The notes under the pieces were generated by a model. The model was not told the DNA's origin. It worked only from the letters and a program-made list of their open reading frames with translations, and ran no database searches. From NCBI GenBank assembly GCA_024138015.1, contig JAMXBB010000009.1, positions 96,721,915 to 96,785,914 on the forward strand: a stretch of DNA of 64,000 bases, read 5' to 3'. The translations under genes were made by a program, and so were the position numbers. The stretch's first letter is position 1, and each line of letters begins with the position of its first letter. Of the stretch, positions 36,201 through 47,842 are shown piece after piece. The stretch is from Lumnitzera littorea. Lineage: Eukaryota; Streptophyta; Magnoliopsida; Myrtales; Combretaceae.

Positions 36201-36790
36201 ATAATCATCTACTGTTCTTCCATTTGCACATCTCCCAAGTATGGGTCCGAAATGCGGGCTTGAGAATACTATTCTTTGATACTTGTAAACCTAAACAACT
36301 TGGTCTGCAATTTGGTCAAGAGTATATGTCTCCTTGATAAAGCATCTACAACTACATTGTTCTTTCCCTATTTACACTTTATCATAAAGTGGAATCCTTT
36401 AAGGAATTCAACTTACCTTGCCTGTCGCTTTGATAATTTTGGTTTGACTCCAAAGGTACCTTAAAGACTCATGATTAGTATAGATGACAAATTCTCTTGG
36501 CAATAGATAATGATGCTACACTTATAGTGCTTGGATAAGAGTTAAAAGTTCTTTGACGTATACGAAGTAGTTCAATTGAGGTCCTTGGAGCTTCACATTA
36601 TAGTAGGTAATTGGTTGGCCTTCTTGCATTAAGATAGCATCTATACCAATGCTTGGCGTATCACATTCCAACTCAAATATTTTCTTAAAGTCAGGTAAAG
36701 CTAATACAAGGGTGAAAGTCAACTTTGTCTTAACTTCATTAAAATTTCTTTCCTCTCTTTCTCTTCACTTAAATTTAATGTTCTTCTTCG
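36201..36790 (-). pseudogene. Element D RNase H
   Basis: Minus strand. The open piece 36522-36722 reads LALPDFKKIFELECDTPSIG, then DAILMQEGQPITYYNVKLQG and LNYFVYVKELLTLIQAL. This is the RNase H start with its first Asp (CDTPSIGIDA). Downstream pieces with SLRYLWSQTKI-like and RQARVE-like words follow to about 36260. Stops present. Confidence 0.85.
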
Positions 36791-37560
36791 TTAGCTTGGT
36801 TATGGGTGTAGCTATGGTACTAAAATTCTTGATAAACCTTCTATAAAAGGATGCCGATTCATGGAAACTTCTCACCTTAGTGTAAGTGGTCAAATTTGAC
36901 CATTCAATAATTGCTTAAATCTTCTCAACATCCACTCATAAGCATCCTCCACCTACTATATAGCCTATAAATATCACTTCCTCATGGTAAAAGCAACACT
37001 TCCTCAGATTGCCCAATAATCTCTTAGCTTGGAGTACATCTAATATGGCATGGAGATACTCACAGTAACTCGACATGTCGGTGCTACATACTATGACATC
37101 ATCAAAGTACACCACAATACATTTTCTGATTAGATTTCTTAGCACATGGTTCATCAGTCACATGAAAGTGCTCGAGGCATTTAACAAGCCAAAAGGCATT
37201 ACCATCCACTCATAGAGTCTATGCCGAGTTTTAGATGCAGTTTTTCACTCATCACTCGGCCTCATCTAAATCCGATGGTAGCCATACTTTAGATCAATCT
37301 TGCTTGAGACCTTAGCTCCACTTAATTCATCTAGCATGTCATCCAACCTAGGGATTGGATATCAGTACTTAATCATGATCTTGTTCACGGCTCAACTATC
37401 AACACACTTTTACTAGGTACGATCCTTTTTCATCACTAGGAATGCCGGAATAGCACAGAGACTGAGGCTTTCCCTCACATACCCTTTCTTTGGTAGTTCA
37501 TTGACTTATCTTTGAAGTTCAAATACTTGTTCGGGACTCATTCGGGAAGTTGGTTTATTC
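36791..37560 (-). pseudogene. Element D reverse transcriptase
   Basis: Minus strand. The open piece 36936-37154 reads MNHVLRNLIRKCIVVYFDDV, then CEYLHAILDVLQAKRLLGNL and RKCCFYHEEVIFIGYIVGGG. The YFDD box is intact. Upstream pieces to 37540 carry MRESLSLCAIPAFL-type and DDMLDELSGAKVSSKIDLK-type phrases in broken frames. It is among the better preserved RT active sites in the window but cannot be translated as a whole. Confidence 0.87.
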
Positions 37561-38268
37561 AGTAAAGTAGTGTCAGGTATCAAGTTAATGCAATGCTCAA
37601 TGCCTTTGAACAGTAGCAAACATTCCGACAATTATTCTAAAAATAGGTTAGTATATTCATCTAGCAATCCTCTCATCTCAATAGGTAGTTTAGTTTGTTC
37701 CTTTAACTCTAATAGTCTTCTGACCAACATAAAAAGTTGGCACACCAATTTTATAACCTCTTAAAGCTTGGCTCTACCCAATATTAATGCCTTCTTTAAT
37801 CTTTGAGCAAATTTAGCTTGTAATCAGCTAAATTGACTCAGTATCATAGGATTTAAAGTGACCTTCCTTCTCTATCTCTAAAAAACATAGGTGTTTTGAA
37901 ATCCATCGTGCATAACCCTTCGGTTAAAGAACCACAATTGGCCTAATAGCACATGTAATGCACACATGAGCAATACATCACAAAGGATCTCGTCAGAATA
38001 GTTCCCAATAAAAATTAGCAATAGCACTGGCTGAGTGACATGTAGTGCTCTCTTCTCGTTTAGCCAATGTAACTTATACAACTTCGGATGTGAGGTGGTC
38101 AGCAGCTTAAGCTTCTTAATTAGGTTGGCAGATGCTACATTGGTGTAGCTACCACTATCTACAATGAGTGCACATACCTAATTATTCACTTTGCATGTAA
38201 TATGAAACAAATTTTCTCTCTGCTCTTCCTCAAGCGTTGGTTTTAGACTTATTGTATGTCAGATAACT
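37561..38268 (-). pseudogene. Element D protease and linker
   Basis: Minus strand. Protease: CALIVDSGSYTNVASANLIK, with an intact Asp-Ser-Gly-Ser active site, followed by KKLKLLTTSHPKLYKLHWLN. The open piece 37878-38081 reads EKRALHVTQPVLLLIFIGNY, DEILCDVLLMCALHVLLGQL and FFNRRVMHDGFQNTYVF. Element C is inserted just upstream, with the frame continuing at 47843 (DLDKLTLV). Confidence 0.85.
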
Positions 38269-39191
38269 TGATATGCCTAAGAGCTCGGTTATCACTAGAG
38301 CTTATTACAGGAGGTGAGAAACCAATGGGTCCTTCAAAATATCGAAGAAAATAAAGCGAGTAGGTCAACGAATGAAATATTATAGCTGACGTAAAGTTGC
38401 TCAAAGGATGTAACCTACCGATGAGCACAATATGACTTGATACTTCACTTGATATAAGATACAAGTTGATGCCAAGGTCTACCAGTCACTGATCTTGAGT
38501 TACTTAGTAAGATTAGATAAAAGTGTAAAAAAATGGACTTGGAGAAGGTCATCTCTCAAGAATAATTATATTTAATGCCAGGAATCAAAATGCAATAATT
38601 CTTGCTATAAAGAGAAAGGAATATTTATAGTAAGTCCTTAAGGCAATATTACAATTAAGGAAAATTACAAAAAGGCATACATAAAAAGGGTTCCTAGTAC
38701 ATATGAAAAAAGGGTAAATAGGACAAATAACAAAAAGAGAAAAATAGTATATTGTCAGATGGTTAGACAAGTGGCAACGTAACATTGGTTCCGTACAAAA
38801 GATTCTCTAGTTATAGCAATAGAGTAGAATTAAGATGTAACGGTGACAAGGAGGTCGAGACAAGAAAGAGATGCCGTGAGAATTGGTAGGAGGCTGAGAG
38901 GGAAGTACTTGACCAGGAGGAAGCTATCTCTCATTACTTGGTAAGAATCTCTTAGCAATTGAAGGTTTGATCACTCGGTACAAAGCTTTCTGCTAAAGAA
39001 TAATCAGCATTGGCAACAAAGAGAGAACAAAGCATAGTGTAACAATCAAGAGCTCTTAGGGAACTCAGCCATCCCCTTCTATGTATAGTTTCTCGTCATC
39101 GGTAGGTTAACGAAAGAGAATTCTTTAAGTGAAGGATTGGAGTCCTCTAAGGCATATACAAGTAAGAGGCCCAAAGGTCGACAACTTATCA
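38269..39191 (-). repeat. Element C 3' LTR (L1)
   Basis: Plus strand TGATATGCCTAAGAGCTC ... GTCGACAACTTATCA. The minus-strand TATA box (ACTATAAATATTCC) is at about 38619-38632. It is followed on the plus strand by GCTCCCTAGGG, the complement of the polypurine tract. Confidence 0.85.
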
Positions 39192-40330
39192 GCTCCCTAG
39201 GGTTGTTGGAGATTTTCCCTCAAATCATGGTCTTCATCAATGTCTAGCATATAAGGAGATAAGTCAGCAATGTTGAATGTGGTAGACATGCTATACCCCT
39301 TGGGCTGCTCAACCTCATAAGTGTTGTCATTGATACACCTAAGGATCTTGTAAGGTCCATCCGCCCTGAGAGATAGTTTGTTCATCCTCCTATCAAGGAA
39401 ATGCTCCTTGCTAAGATGGACCTAGACAATGTCTCTAAGGTATAAATGACTCGTCTCCTTCCTTAGCTTCCTTGTTCCTTCTATCGAGCCACTATCTTTG
39501 CTAGTTGTTTAGCAACCTTCTGATGCAACTTTTGGAATTCCGAGCTCGCTACAAGCCAGGTTGGCTTTCCCCTTAGGTGGTTGGACTAATAATTAAATTT
39601 AAGGGTAAGCTTAAGGTTAAGTCCATAGACGACCTCAAACGTGGATTTTCTTGTCAAGCTGTAAGTTGAGCAATTGTAAGCAAACTTAATGACAGGCAGG
39701 CATAAATCCCATTCATGTAAATTCTTCCCAACAACTGCTCTTAAGAGGTTGTCGACTATCTTATTCACAACTTTAGCCTAGCCGTTTGTTTAGGAGTGGC
39801 AAGAAGTACCAAACATAAGTTTAGTGCCAAGCTTCTTTCACAAGGTCTTCCAAAAGAAGCTTGTGAACTTTGAGTCATGGTCGAATACAATACTTTTTGG
39901 CACTCCATGCAGTTACATAATTTCCCATAAAAAGAGGTTAGCAACAAATAAAGTATCATTAGTTCTATGGTAGGGAATGAAGTGGCTCATCTTGCTAAAC
40001 TAATTGACTACCACCATAATTGAGTCATGTTTTCTCGGAGTTTTAGAAAGGCTGAGTACGAAATCCATGCTTAGGTTGGTCCACGACCATTTGGATATAG
40101 GCAGGGGTGTGTACTCTCTATACGGCTCTCTCCTTCCCTTAGCATGTTTGCATACCTCGTACCTCTTAAGAATTCGACGCACATCCTTCATTATCCCAAG
40201 CCGGTAGAAATGTTCTTTCAATGTCTCGAGCATCCTCTTTTCCCCAAAATGGCTGGCTAAGCCCCCAGCATGAGCTTTTTGGACAAGTAAGTCCTTGCTA
40301 AAACACTTGGCACACAAACCTACTGGCCTT
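39192..40330 (-). pseudogene. Element C integrase
   Basis: Minus strand. The N-terminal part at 40000-40317 reads KDLLVQKAHAGGLASHFGEK, RMLETLKEHFYRLGIMKDVR and RILKRYEVCKHAKGRREPY, a zinc finger with both Cys (C-x2-C as CKHAK context altered). The core reads SWTNLSMDFVLSLSKTPRKH, with the first Asp kept. Further pieces at 39586-39959 carry VGKNLHEWDLCLPVIKFAYN. The C-terminus (39197-39385) reads KLSLRADGPYKILRCINDNT, then GYSMSTTFNIADLSPYM. Stops and frameshifts between pieces. Confidence 0.86.
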
Positions 40331-40530
40331 TCATTCGAAACCCCCGATTTAAGTAAAACTCATCTACAGCTCCTCTAACATTGCATTTGGCCACTAGGGG
40401 TCCAAAATGTAAATCATGTTCATACTAATTAAGAAAAGTGCCAAATCTAAGCACCTTAGCTTGTAATGTTGTGATGAAGGTATGATGACGAGAAAGAGTG
40501 TCAGCCATGGTGTTTGTACTTCCCTTCTTA
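40331..40530 (-). pseudogene. Element C RNase H, end part (left of S2)
   Basis: Minus strand. It reads YKKGSTNTMADTLSRHHTFI from just inside the S2 junction, then ITTLQAKVLRFGTFLN and GPLVAKCNVRGAVDEFYLN. This is the last RNase H block and the spacer to integrase. ADTLSR keeps the family Asp. The part on the other side of S2 ends FCYVI, so the family order FCYVI, RYKKGS is restored when S2 and one target copy are removed. Confidence 0.85.
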
Positions 40531-40535
40531 TACCT

Positions 40536-43500
40536 TGTTACGCTCTAAAACGATAGAGTCGTAACAGCCCCACCGTGTAAACCATCTTAAGATAGAAGTT
40601 GGACTTACAACCGCTACCTTAGACCTGATCTACATAAGGCGTCTATGACTAACCTGCTTTAAAGTAAACAGTTTGTAATTTAAATATATCATTTACCTAA
40701 GAAAGTGAGGAAATATGTATATATACTATGCAGTTAAAGTTTACAATATTTCTTTGTAATATATTTCCTAGTTATTACATTATTCAAAAATGAAAAATAA
40801 TTCTAAAATAAAAACTTAGACCTTAAAAATATGTGTTTATTCTTCAATGTTTTTCCTCACTCTCCAAGATCCAGCAGTTGGTAGCTTCAGAGTAGTTGTT
40901 TGCCGCTTCTTAGCTAGCATCTGTATGATGTCTATAGGGATATGAGCAACCACAACTCAGTAAGTTAGGATGGAGGACTTAAAACTATACCATATACACA
41001 ACAAGGTTTTCAATCACTTATTAGGTGCAATGCATGTGCAAGCAAATGCCATCACACGACGTTGTTCGGCCCGTCATGAGATTAGAGAAATTGCGCCCGC
41101 TCTAATCCGGGTTGAGGAGTTGTCATTAATGCAATAGCTCACGACTAAACCCAGGCTTGTGCAATGGAGACCTCACTCCTCCCGCGACTACCTTCGAACC
41201 ACTAACTTCACCCTCACCGTGACCTCCTCTCCTGTCACTTAATTCGACCGAGGATGAAGAAGGGACCATTATGTAATCCTGTGCTATCCCTTTCGAAGGG
41301 GTCGGTATTTGGCCGGAGAGTCTAAGTTCCCCTAATGGGTTGCCATGCATGTCTGATTATGATTACTAGTTATATATTTGATTAAGTCCAGTTTAGGGTG
41401 ATCAATCATTTCATACAAATCATACAATATATGCCAAAGCAACAAACAGAATCATAACATCACCCATAATCAAGCACATGCCTACATTCAACTATCTAAC
41501 AAGCATAATCTTAAGCCTCCAAAATACAGCATTGTATTAATCCTAACTTACCTCGACTCCTCGCTTACTCACTCGAGGTTCGATTTGCTCAGGCCATCGT
41601 CGATCATCCCTATAACACAAACGTGGTTTCAGTTTTTCATATAACTATTATAGGTTCATTTTATCCTATAACGCTTATTGTTATGTTTTGTTTAGGGTTT
41701 AATATATCTAATTATCTAGGTCTTAAGGCTTTTACAATTATTCTAGGTTTGGGGTTAGGTTCGGGTTCGGTTTCTGCATCGATTTCTAAATTAGGTTCTA
41801 GTTCGATTTCTAAGTAGTGTTTTATACTCTAACCATAAAAATTCGTTTCAACCCATAATGTAAAATTAATCACATTACTTTTCGATCTCCTAAATATCAT
41901 CATTACCCCTAGTCAGTATTTTATTTCCCCGGTACACTTAAATCCGCATTAGTGTACCGAATTCACTCCTGATGTGAGAAATTTTTACATTTTTCATCTA
42001 ATTCAATAAATTCAAGTTTCCTATCAAATTTATTGTACATTTTTGTTATTATCATAATATCAATATTTATTATAATATTTTCTATTTATTATATTTCTAA
42101 TAATTACATATTATGTATTATTATCCATTATGTATATCATATACTTCTAATATTTCTATCACTCTAACTATCATTTCAAAATGTCTAAATTCCTCTTAAA
42201 TCAGATTTTACATCTAATTATCCTAATTTACAAAATTAACTTAAAATGTGCTATTTTTCCATATTACTTATTTACTACATAATTAACCTAATAATTACAT
42301 CTAACACCCTAATTGTTACAAGTATCATACTCCATCAGATTTCAACATCCTAAAACATATACTTATTTACTAAATCAGTAATTAACTATCTAATTACTTT
42401 ATTAGTCCTAAATTACTCATTTTATACCTCATTTTAAGGCCTAAAAATTATCTAAAAATTTTGAAAATTAATTTTTGAAAACAGGCTTCATAGCACTGTT
42501 CTATATCATCTAATTAATCTACACAAAAATTTTAGACTCGAAACTATGCTCTTAAGGTCATTTATTTCTAGACCGAAATATACTCGATTTTGCACAATTT
42601 CTTAAGGATTATATATTACGAGATATATTTTCATCAAAATAATATTTTTCCTAAAATTACATACAAAAATATTCCAGAATAACAAAATTCATAATTTTCT
42701 AAGAATATTTACTATTTTTAACAAAATTACATAAAATCGGGTTAAAAATCAAACTCACCGATCTTGGTGGCTCCGGCCACCGTCAGCCACCATGGCCTTG
42801 TCGGCCGGCCTGGTTACTGCCACCACCGTGTGGTGGTGGTGGCCGTCCACTCCCAGCTGCTTGTCTGGTGTGAGTTCCCTTTAAAGGCCCTAATTGCACA
42901 GTTTTTCCTAATTTTTTTCTAACCCGAATTTTTCTCTCAATTTTCGCATCTCTCTATTTTTCTCACTTTCCAAATTTCCCAAATGAGCTCTGTGATTTTT
43001 CTTGCTATTTATAGAGTTTTAGGGAATTTATTGTGCATTAAATTGGACAAAACAATTGCCTTATCCCTTAATTTTTTGCTTTTGTGTTATCTTAATTTAA
43101 TTGGCTGAATTTTTTCTTATTTTCTCCAACTGCCACGACCCAATTCTGGATCCTTCCTAATTTTTCTTGATTTTTCCTTAATTAATTATGAATTTTCTTT
43201 AAGTATTTAGTATTATTTTAGCACATTTCGCATATTTTAAGTAATTATGCGTATTTATACTTACATGTAAATTCATATATAGTATAAATAAATATTCTTA
43301 AATATTATTTAAGTCATTCTATTATTTTTAGTATACATATAATTTATCTCTAACGATTCCTTAATTATCGGAATGCATTTTACGCATTTTCGATAAATAA
43401 CGAGTTATATATTTAAAATTTGAAATTTTTATAGTCTTTTATTTTATTGCTTATTTCTTAAATTTAAACTTACGGGATCATTTTTACTAATGTTTCTAGC

Positions 43501-43574
43501 TTTACTTTATAATTTAGGCTTGATTGAATCTTTCGGTCGATCGAAACTTTTAATGATTGGTTATGGGGCTTACA
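40536..43574 (-). mobile_element. S2: solo LTR, Tekay/Del-like, 3.0 kb
   Basis: 3,039 bp with plus-strand edges TGTTACGCTC ... GGGGCTTACA and flanks TACCT (40531-40535) / TAGCT (43575-43579), a 5-bp duplication with one change. It interrupts RNase H of element C. On the minus strand a TATA box CTATAAATAG lies at about 43005-43016, followed by the GC-rich block at 42757-42880. The conserved CTGAGTTGTGGTTGCTCA phrase (about 40943-40960) is of the kind seen near the 3' part of Tekay/Del LTRs, and the 3' end resembles their GGGGTGTGACA end. No gag or pol follows. Confidence 0.85.
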
Positions 43575-43579
43575 TAGCT

Positions 43580-43950
43580 AATGACATAGCAAAAAGTCTA
43601 TAAGAACTCGACCTATTTAGCATGACGCTGAGAAAGTTTTTGTTGTCTTTGGAGGTGCTTAAGAAATTCATTATCGGAGTAGATGATGAATTCTCTCTGT
43701 AATAGGTAATGTTGCCAGTTCTATAGTATTCGGATAAGGGCGTAGAACTCCTTATCATAGGTCAAGTAATTCAAGGCAGCTCCTCTAAGTTTCTCACTAA
43801 AGTAGGCAATGGGTTAGCACTCCTACATAAAGACAACACCAATGTTGACTCTAGATGTATTACATTCAACCTCAAAAACTTTCTTGAAGTTTGCTAGGGT
43901 AGACGTCAATTTATACTTTACATCTTCAAAACTCTTATGAGCTTTCTCTA
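43580..43950 (-). pseudogene. Element C RNase H, main part (right of S2)
   Basis: Minus strand. In order: ESFEDVKYKLTSTLANFKKV-like start with VEFL ending, PIAYFSEKLRGAALNYLTYD, KEFYALIRILQNW and YYRENSSSTPIMNFL-type shifted pieces, then KHLQRQQKLSQRHAK and FCYVI at the S2 junction. First and second RNase H blocks are recognisable. The frame is disrupted. Confidence 0.8.
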
Positions 43951-43951
43951 A

Positions 43952-44700
43952 CTACTTAAACTCTGAGTGCTTCCTAGTCAACTTAATTAACGGCATTGTT
44001 ATGGAACTGAAGTTTTGAATGAATCTTCGATAGAAAGAAGCAAGGCCATAGAAGCCCCTCACTTCGGTAACATTAGTCGACATGGACCACTCGAGAATAT
44101 GTCTGACTTTCTTGTCATCAACTCGAACTCCTTCCTCTGAAACAACGTACCCAAGGCATGCAACCTCGCTTTGGTAGAATACGCATTTCTTTAGATTGTT
44201 GAATAATCTCTCAGTACGAAGGATGTTGAATATTGATCTTAAATACTCCATGTAGGTGATGAGGTTAGTACTGTAGACCAAAATGTCATCGAAATAAACT
44301 ACAACACATTTGCCAAATCAATGCCCTTAGTACATGATTCATGAGTTACATCAAAGTACTCAATACATTCGTCAAACCAAACAGCATCACTATTCATTTA
44401 AATAGACCATCTCTTGTCTTGGAGGTCGTCTTCTATTCATCTTTAGGTCTCATTTGTATTTGGTGGTAGCCATTCTTTAAGTCAATCTTTGAAAAGATGT
44501 AGGTACCATACAACTCATCGAGCATATCATCTAATTGTAGGATAGGATATCAATACTTAACAATAATTTTGTTGATGGTACGGCTGTCAATGTATGGCTA
44601 AGATGGCACATGGGCTCATTCTCTCTTAGATCGTGATCTACCAACTCATCTACTTGTTTCTTTAGCTCAGCTACTTGCTTGGGATTGAGTCTATAAGTAA
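43952..44700 (-). pseudogene. Element C reverse transcriptase
   Basis: Minus strand. The catalytic box near 44285-44310 reads GKCVVVYFDDILVYSTN, an intact YFDD. The open piece 43952-44281 continues YLRSIFNILRTERLFNNLKK, CVFYQSEVACLGYVVSEEGV and VRGFYGLASFYRRFIQNFSS. The N-terminal half (44400-44640) is broken, with KIDLKNGYHQIQMRPK-type words. A deletion appears at about 44595-44620, where the VLKKDGSWRM block should be. Confidence 0.87.
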
Positions 44701-45570
44701 GTCAATTTGGTAGGGTTACTCCAAGTTGAAGATCAATGCAATGTTCAATGCTTCTTAGGGGTGGTAAACCTTTTGGCATCTCAGCAGGAAATAAGTTGGC
44801 ATACTCTTCTAATAGAGCTCTCACCTTAGGAGGTAAGTTCTTGGCTTCTCTCGACTCTAAGAGTTTTCTTGCTAAAAGAAGCACATACACTTCCTCTTTA
44901 GTTTCTTAGTAAAATTGAGTGTGAAAAATCGCTAGGGATTTTTGCTGTGTAGATTGGGCAATCTTCTCTTGAGACTCCTATACTTCCTTGGGTTTCATAA
45001 GAGTCAAAATAACTCTCCTTTCATCTTTTTGGAACACATAAGTGTTCCTATACCCATCATGTAATACCCTCAAGTCAAATAGCTAAGGTCGGTCGAGTAA
45101 GATGTGCAACGCACACATGCGTAGGACATCATACAACACCTTGTCCTTGTACCTATTACCAATGATGATGGATACCTTAACCTGCTAGGTAATGGGTAAA
45201 CCTCCTTTCTCATTTAACTAGTGAATCTTATACGACTTAGGCTATAGAAGGGTCAGCAACTTCATGGCCTTCACTACACCTTGTGCTATAACATTGGTAT
45301 AACTTCCTCTATCAATGATTAGGGCATATAGTTTGCCATTCAATTGGCAATTTGTGTGGAAGAGATTCTCCCTTTGTGCATTCTCATCAGCTACAAAAGT
45401 GCTGAGAGATCGACACACAACAAAATAGTATTTGGCTCCTGCTTTGGGAGGTATAAGGGCATTAAGGTCTTCTTGAAACTCCTCTAGTGTTAGGCTAGCC
45501 TCAACTTCCTCTTCTCCTTCACTAGTACTCTCTACTTCGAATTGAAGCTTGTTTCCCTTGATCATCATGA
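44701..45570 (-). pseudogene. Element C protease and linker
   Basis: Minus strand. Protease: GKLYALIIDRGSYTNVIAQG, with the catalytic Asp but Arg in the second position where the family has Gly or Ser. Upstream is an acidic spacer (STSEGEEEVEASLTLEEFQE). The linker 44702-44890 reads YVLLLARKLLESREAKNLPP, then EMPKGLPPLRSIEHCIDLQL. Stops between the blocks. Confidence 0.84.
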
Positions 45571-46718
45571 CTCATTAGTTCGGACATTGACTAGCCTTAT
45601 GTCTATAGCCGAGACATTTAAAGCATTTGATCTCTCAAGTCTTTCTTTTAGAGCTTTGACCTTATTCTCTTTGGACCTTAGGTTCCTTAGCCTTGCCCTT
45701 ACCTCCGGCTTCTTCTGGTCAGCTCGGCACCAGCCCTTAGTGATCCACCTCGAAACTGTCCAATACACGACCATAGTTTGATCAGCTCAGCAATCTTGGT
45801 CAGCTAAGTTGGTTCTGTCTCTACCTCTCAACCCTCTGCACTACTCAGATGGTCTCATCTAAACTTCCCAGCCTCTGTAATTCCACAATATGACCAATTT
45901 CAGTTCTTAGCCCATAAATGAACCTTGCTATGGTTTATGTCTTAGGTTCATCAACATCACATCAGATCATGAGTAACTAAAACTCTCGAACATAGTCGTC
46001 TACCAACTTGCTACCTTATCTTAAGTCTTAGAGACGTTAGAAAGTGTCTTACTCGTAGTGTTTGAGAATAAACCTATTTCTCATAACTCTCTTCATCTCA
46101 TTCCATGTTCGGATTTTGCATCCGGTCCTTGAGCAAACATTTTACAGCTTTTTCCACCACATTATTGCATATCCAAAGAATTCCAATACAGCTACTCGAA
46201 TACGAACAACATCTTCATGATCATAAAAGTCAAATATCTTTTCCATCTTCTCCTCCTAATCTAGGTAGTCATCAGCACTACCAAACTCGTTGAAACTCGA
46301 AATCTGTACTTTAAAGTGTTCGGCTCCCCTAAGAGCTCTAAACTCATGGTCGTTAGTTCCAACATACTACTCCTCTTCTTCTTCATACTCCTCCACTTCA
46401 TCTAACTCCAACCTTCTTCTTGTGACTCTATCAGTTATGACAAGGTAATGGTTGGTTCATAGGAAGGGCTTCTGGTGCTTATTGTTCATTCATCTGCCTT
46501 CTCGACCTATCCCTCATTTCTTAGCCCTGTTCAATGGCAATCCTATCTTTTGACTCAATCTCTACGACTCTTTGCACTGAGACAGCTAGATTGGCTACAA
46601 TAGCAGCAAGGTCTTGAATCTGCTCATCAATGGTAGTAGTGACTATTGTTCATACGACCGCATCCTTAAGCACCACTCTCAACATAGTTAATTTCTCCTT
46701 AAACGCTAAGATTCCACA
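45571..46718 (-). pseudogene. Element C gag with intact zinc knuckle
   Basis: Minus strand, from Met at 46718 (MWNLSV, then stop). The zinc knuckle at about 45585-45635 reads CFKCLGYRHKASQC, all four CCHC ligands kept. It is preceded by a Lys/Arg-rich stretch KKPEVRARLRNLRSKENKVK (45565-45774). The gag body (45840-46330) is broken, with KDMRLVLKHYEXDTF-type and KMEKIFDFYDHEDVVRIRVA-type pieces. Gag would package the RNA; non-functional here. Confidence 0.82.
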
Positions 46719-46892
46719 TTCTTAAAAAGAATAAGCTTCAAAACACTCTCTTCACATAGGAAATCACTACGTAGGGAAAATACCAGTCTAATAATGAACT
46801 ATAGACTTGCTTTGTTCTTTTAGATGAAAATAGAGTATAGTAGATAATGGACTAGAAGGAACTATTGCAACACAGCTCTTGGTCACAATCTT

Positions 46893-46909
46893 AATTTGAT
46901 ACCAAGAAT
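46893..46909 (-). other. Element C primer-binding site (tRNA-iMet type)
   Basis: Minus strand TTCTTGGTATCAAATTAAG, a few bases inside the 5' LTR. It matches TGGTATCA of the initiator tRNA-Met site and then drifts. Confidence 0.8.
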
Positions 46910-46913
46910 TATA

Positions 46914-47837
46914 TGATGTGTCTAAGAGCTCAATTATCACTAGGGCTTATCACAAGATATAAGAAAACAAATGGGTCCTTTGAAATATCGAAGAAAATAA
47001 AATGAATAGGTCGATGAATGAAATATAATAGCTGACGTGAAGCTACTTAGAGGATGTAACCCACCAATGAACACAACACAACTTGACACTTCACTTTATA
47101 TGATACACAAACTAATGCCAAGGTCTACTTACCACTAATCCTGAGTTATTCAGCAAGATTAGATAAGAGTGTAAGAAAATAGACTTAGAAAGAGTCGTCT
47201 CACAGGAATATGTATATTCAATGTCAGGAATCAAAATGTAATAATCCTGGCTACAAAGAGAAGGGACTATTTATAGTAAGTCCCTAGGGTAATATTATAA
47301 TTAAGGAAAATTACAAAAAAAAAACATACATAAAAAGGGTTCTTAGTATATACGAAAAAAGGGGTAAATAAGACAAATAACAAAAAGAGAAAAATAGTAC
47401 AGTGTTAGATGAGTTAGATAAGTGGTAGTGCAACATTAGTTTGGTACAAAAGATTATCTAATTACAACAACATAGTGGAGTCAAGATGTTGCAACGACAA
47501 GGAAGCTGAGACGAGAGAGAGATTTCGTAAGAATTAGTAGGAGGCTTAGAGGGGAGTACTTAATTAATGGGAGGTTATCTCTCGTTACTTGGTAGGAACC
47601 TCTTGACAACTAAAGGTCTAATCACTCAGTATAGAGCTCTTAGCCAGATAATAGTTGACAACAAAGGGAGAAGAGAGCATAGTATAATAATCAGAAGCTC
47701 TCAGGGAATTCAGCCATCCCCCTTCTGTATACCATTTCTCATCTTCGGCAAGTTGACAAGAGAGAATTCTTCAAGTAAGGGATTGGAGGTGTCTAAGGCA
47801 TATGCAAGTAAGAGGGCCAGAGGTTGGCATCCCATTA
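46914..47837 (-). repeat. Element C 5' LTR (L1)
   Basis: 924 bp, plus strand TGATGTGTCTAAGAGCTC ... GGCATCCCATTA. TATA box on the minus strand ACTATAAATAGTCCC at about 47266-47280. It aligns with 38269-39191 over its whole length. Confidence 0.87.
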
Positions 47838-47842
47838 GCACT

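Larger units (their letters stand above)
38269..47837 (-). mobile_element. Element C: near full-length Ty3/gypsy (LTR family L1), interrupted by S2
   Basis: 9.57 kb, or 6.5 kb without S2. 3' LTR 38269-39191, 5' LTR 46914-47837, gag to integrase between them on the minus strand. The flanks TAACT (38264-38268) and GCACT (47838-47842) are probably a decayed 5-bp duplication, and the frame of element D rejoins across it with one stop. RT keeps YFDD and the gag zinc knuckle keeps all four ligands, so it is better preserved than element A. Stops are still present in most domains. Confidence 0.87.

Noticed and set aside
41623..41817. 64-codon ORF shared by S2 and S3 (61725-61919)
   Set aside because: Shared because the LTRs are homologous. 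It is a low-complexity Gly/Ser/Ile frame on the strand opposite to LTR transcription, with no start context or protein resemblance.
38264..47842. Reading element C and element D as one long element
   Set aside because: LTRs of family L1 bound C exactly, and removing C restores the D frame between the zinc knuckle and protease.
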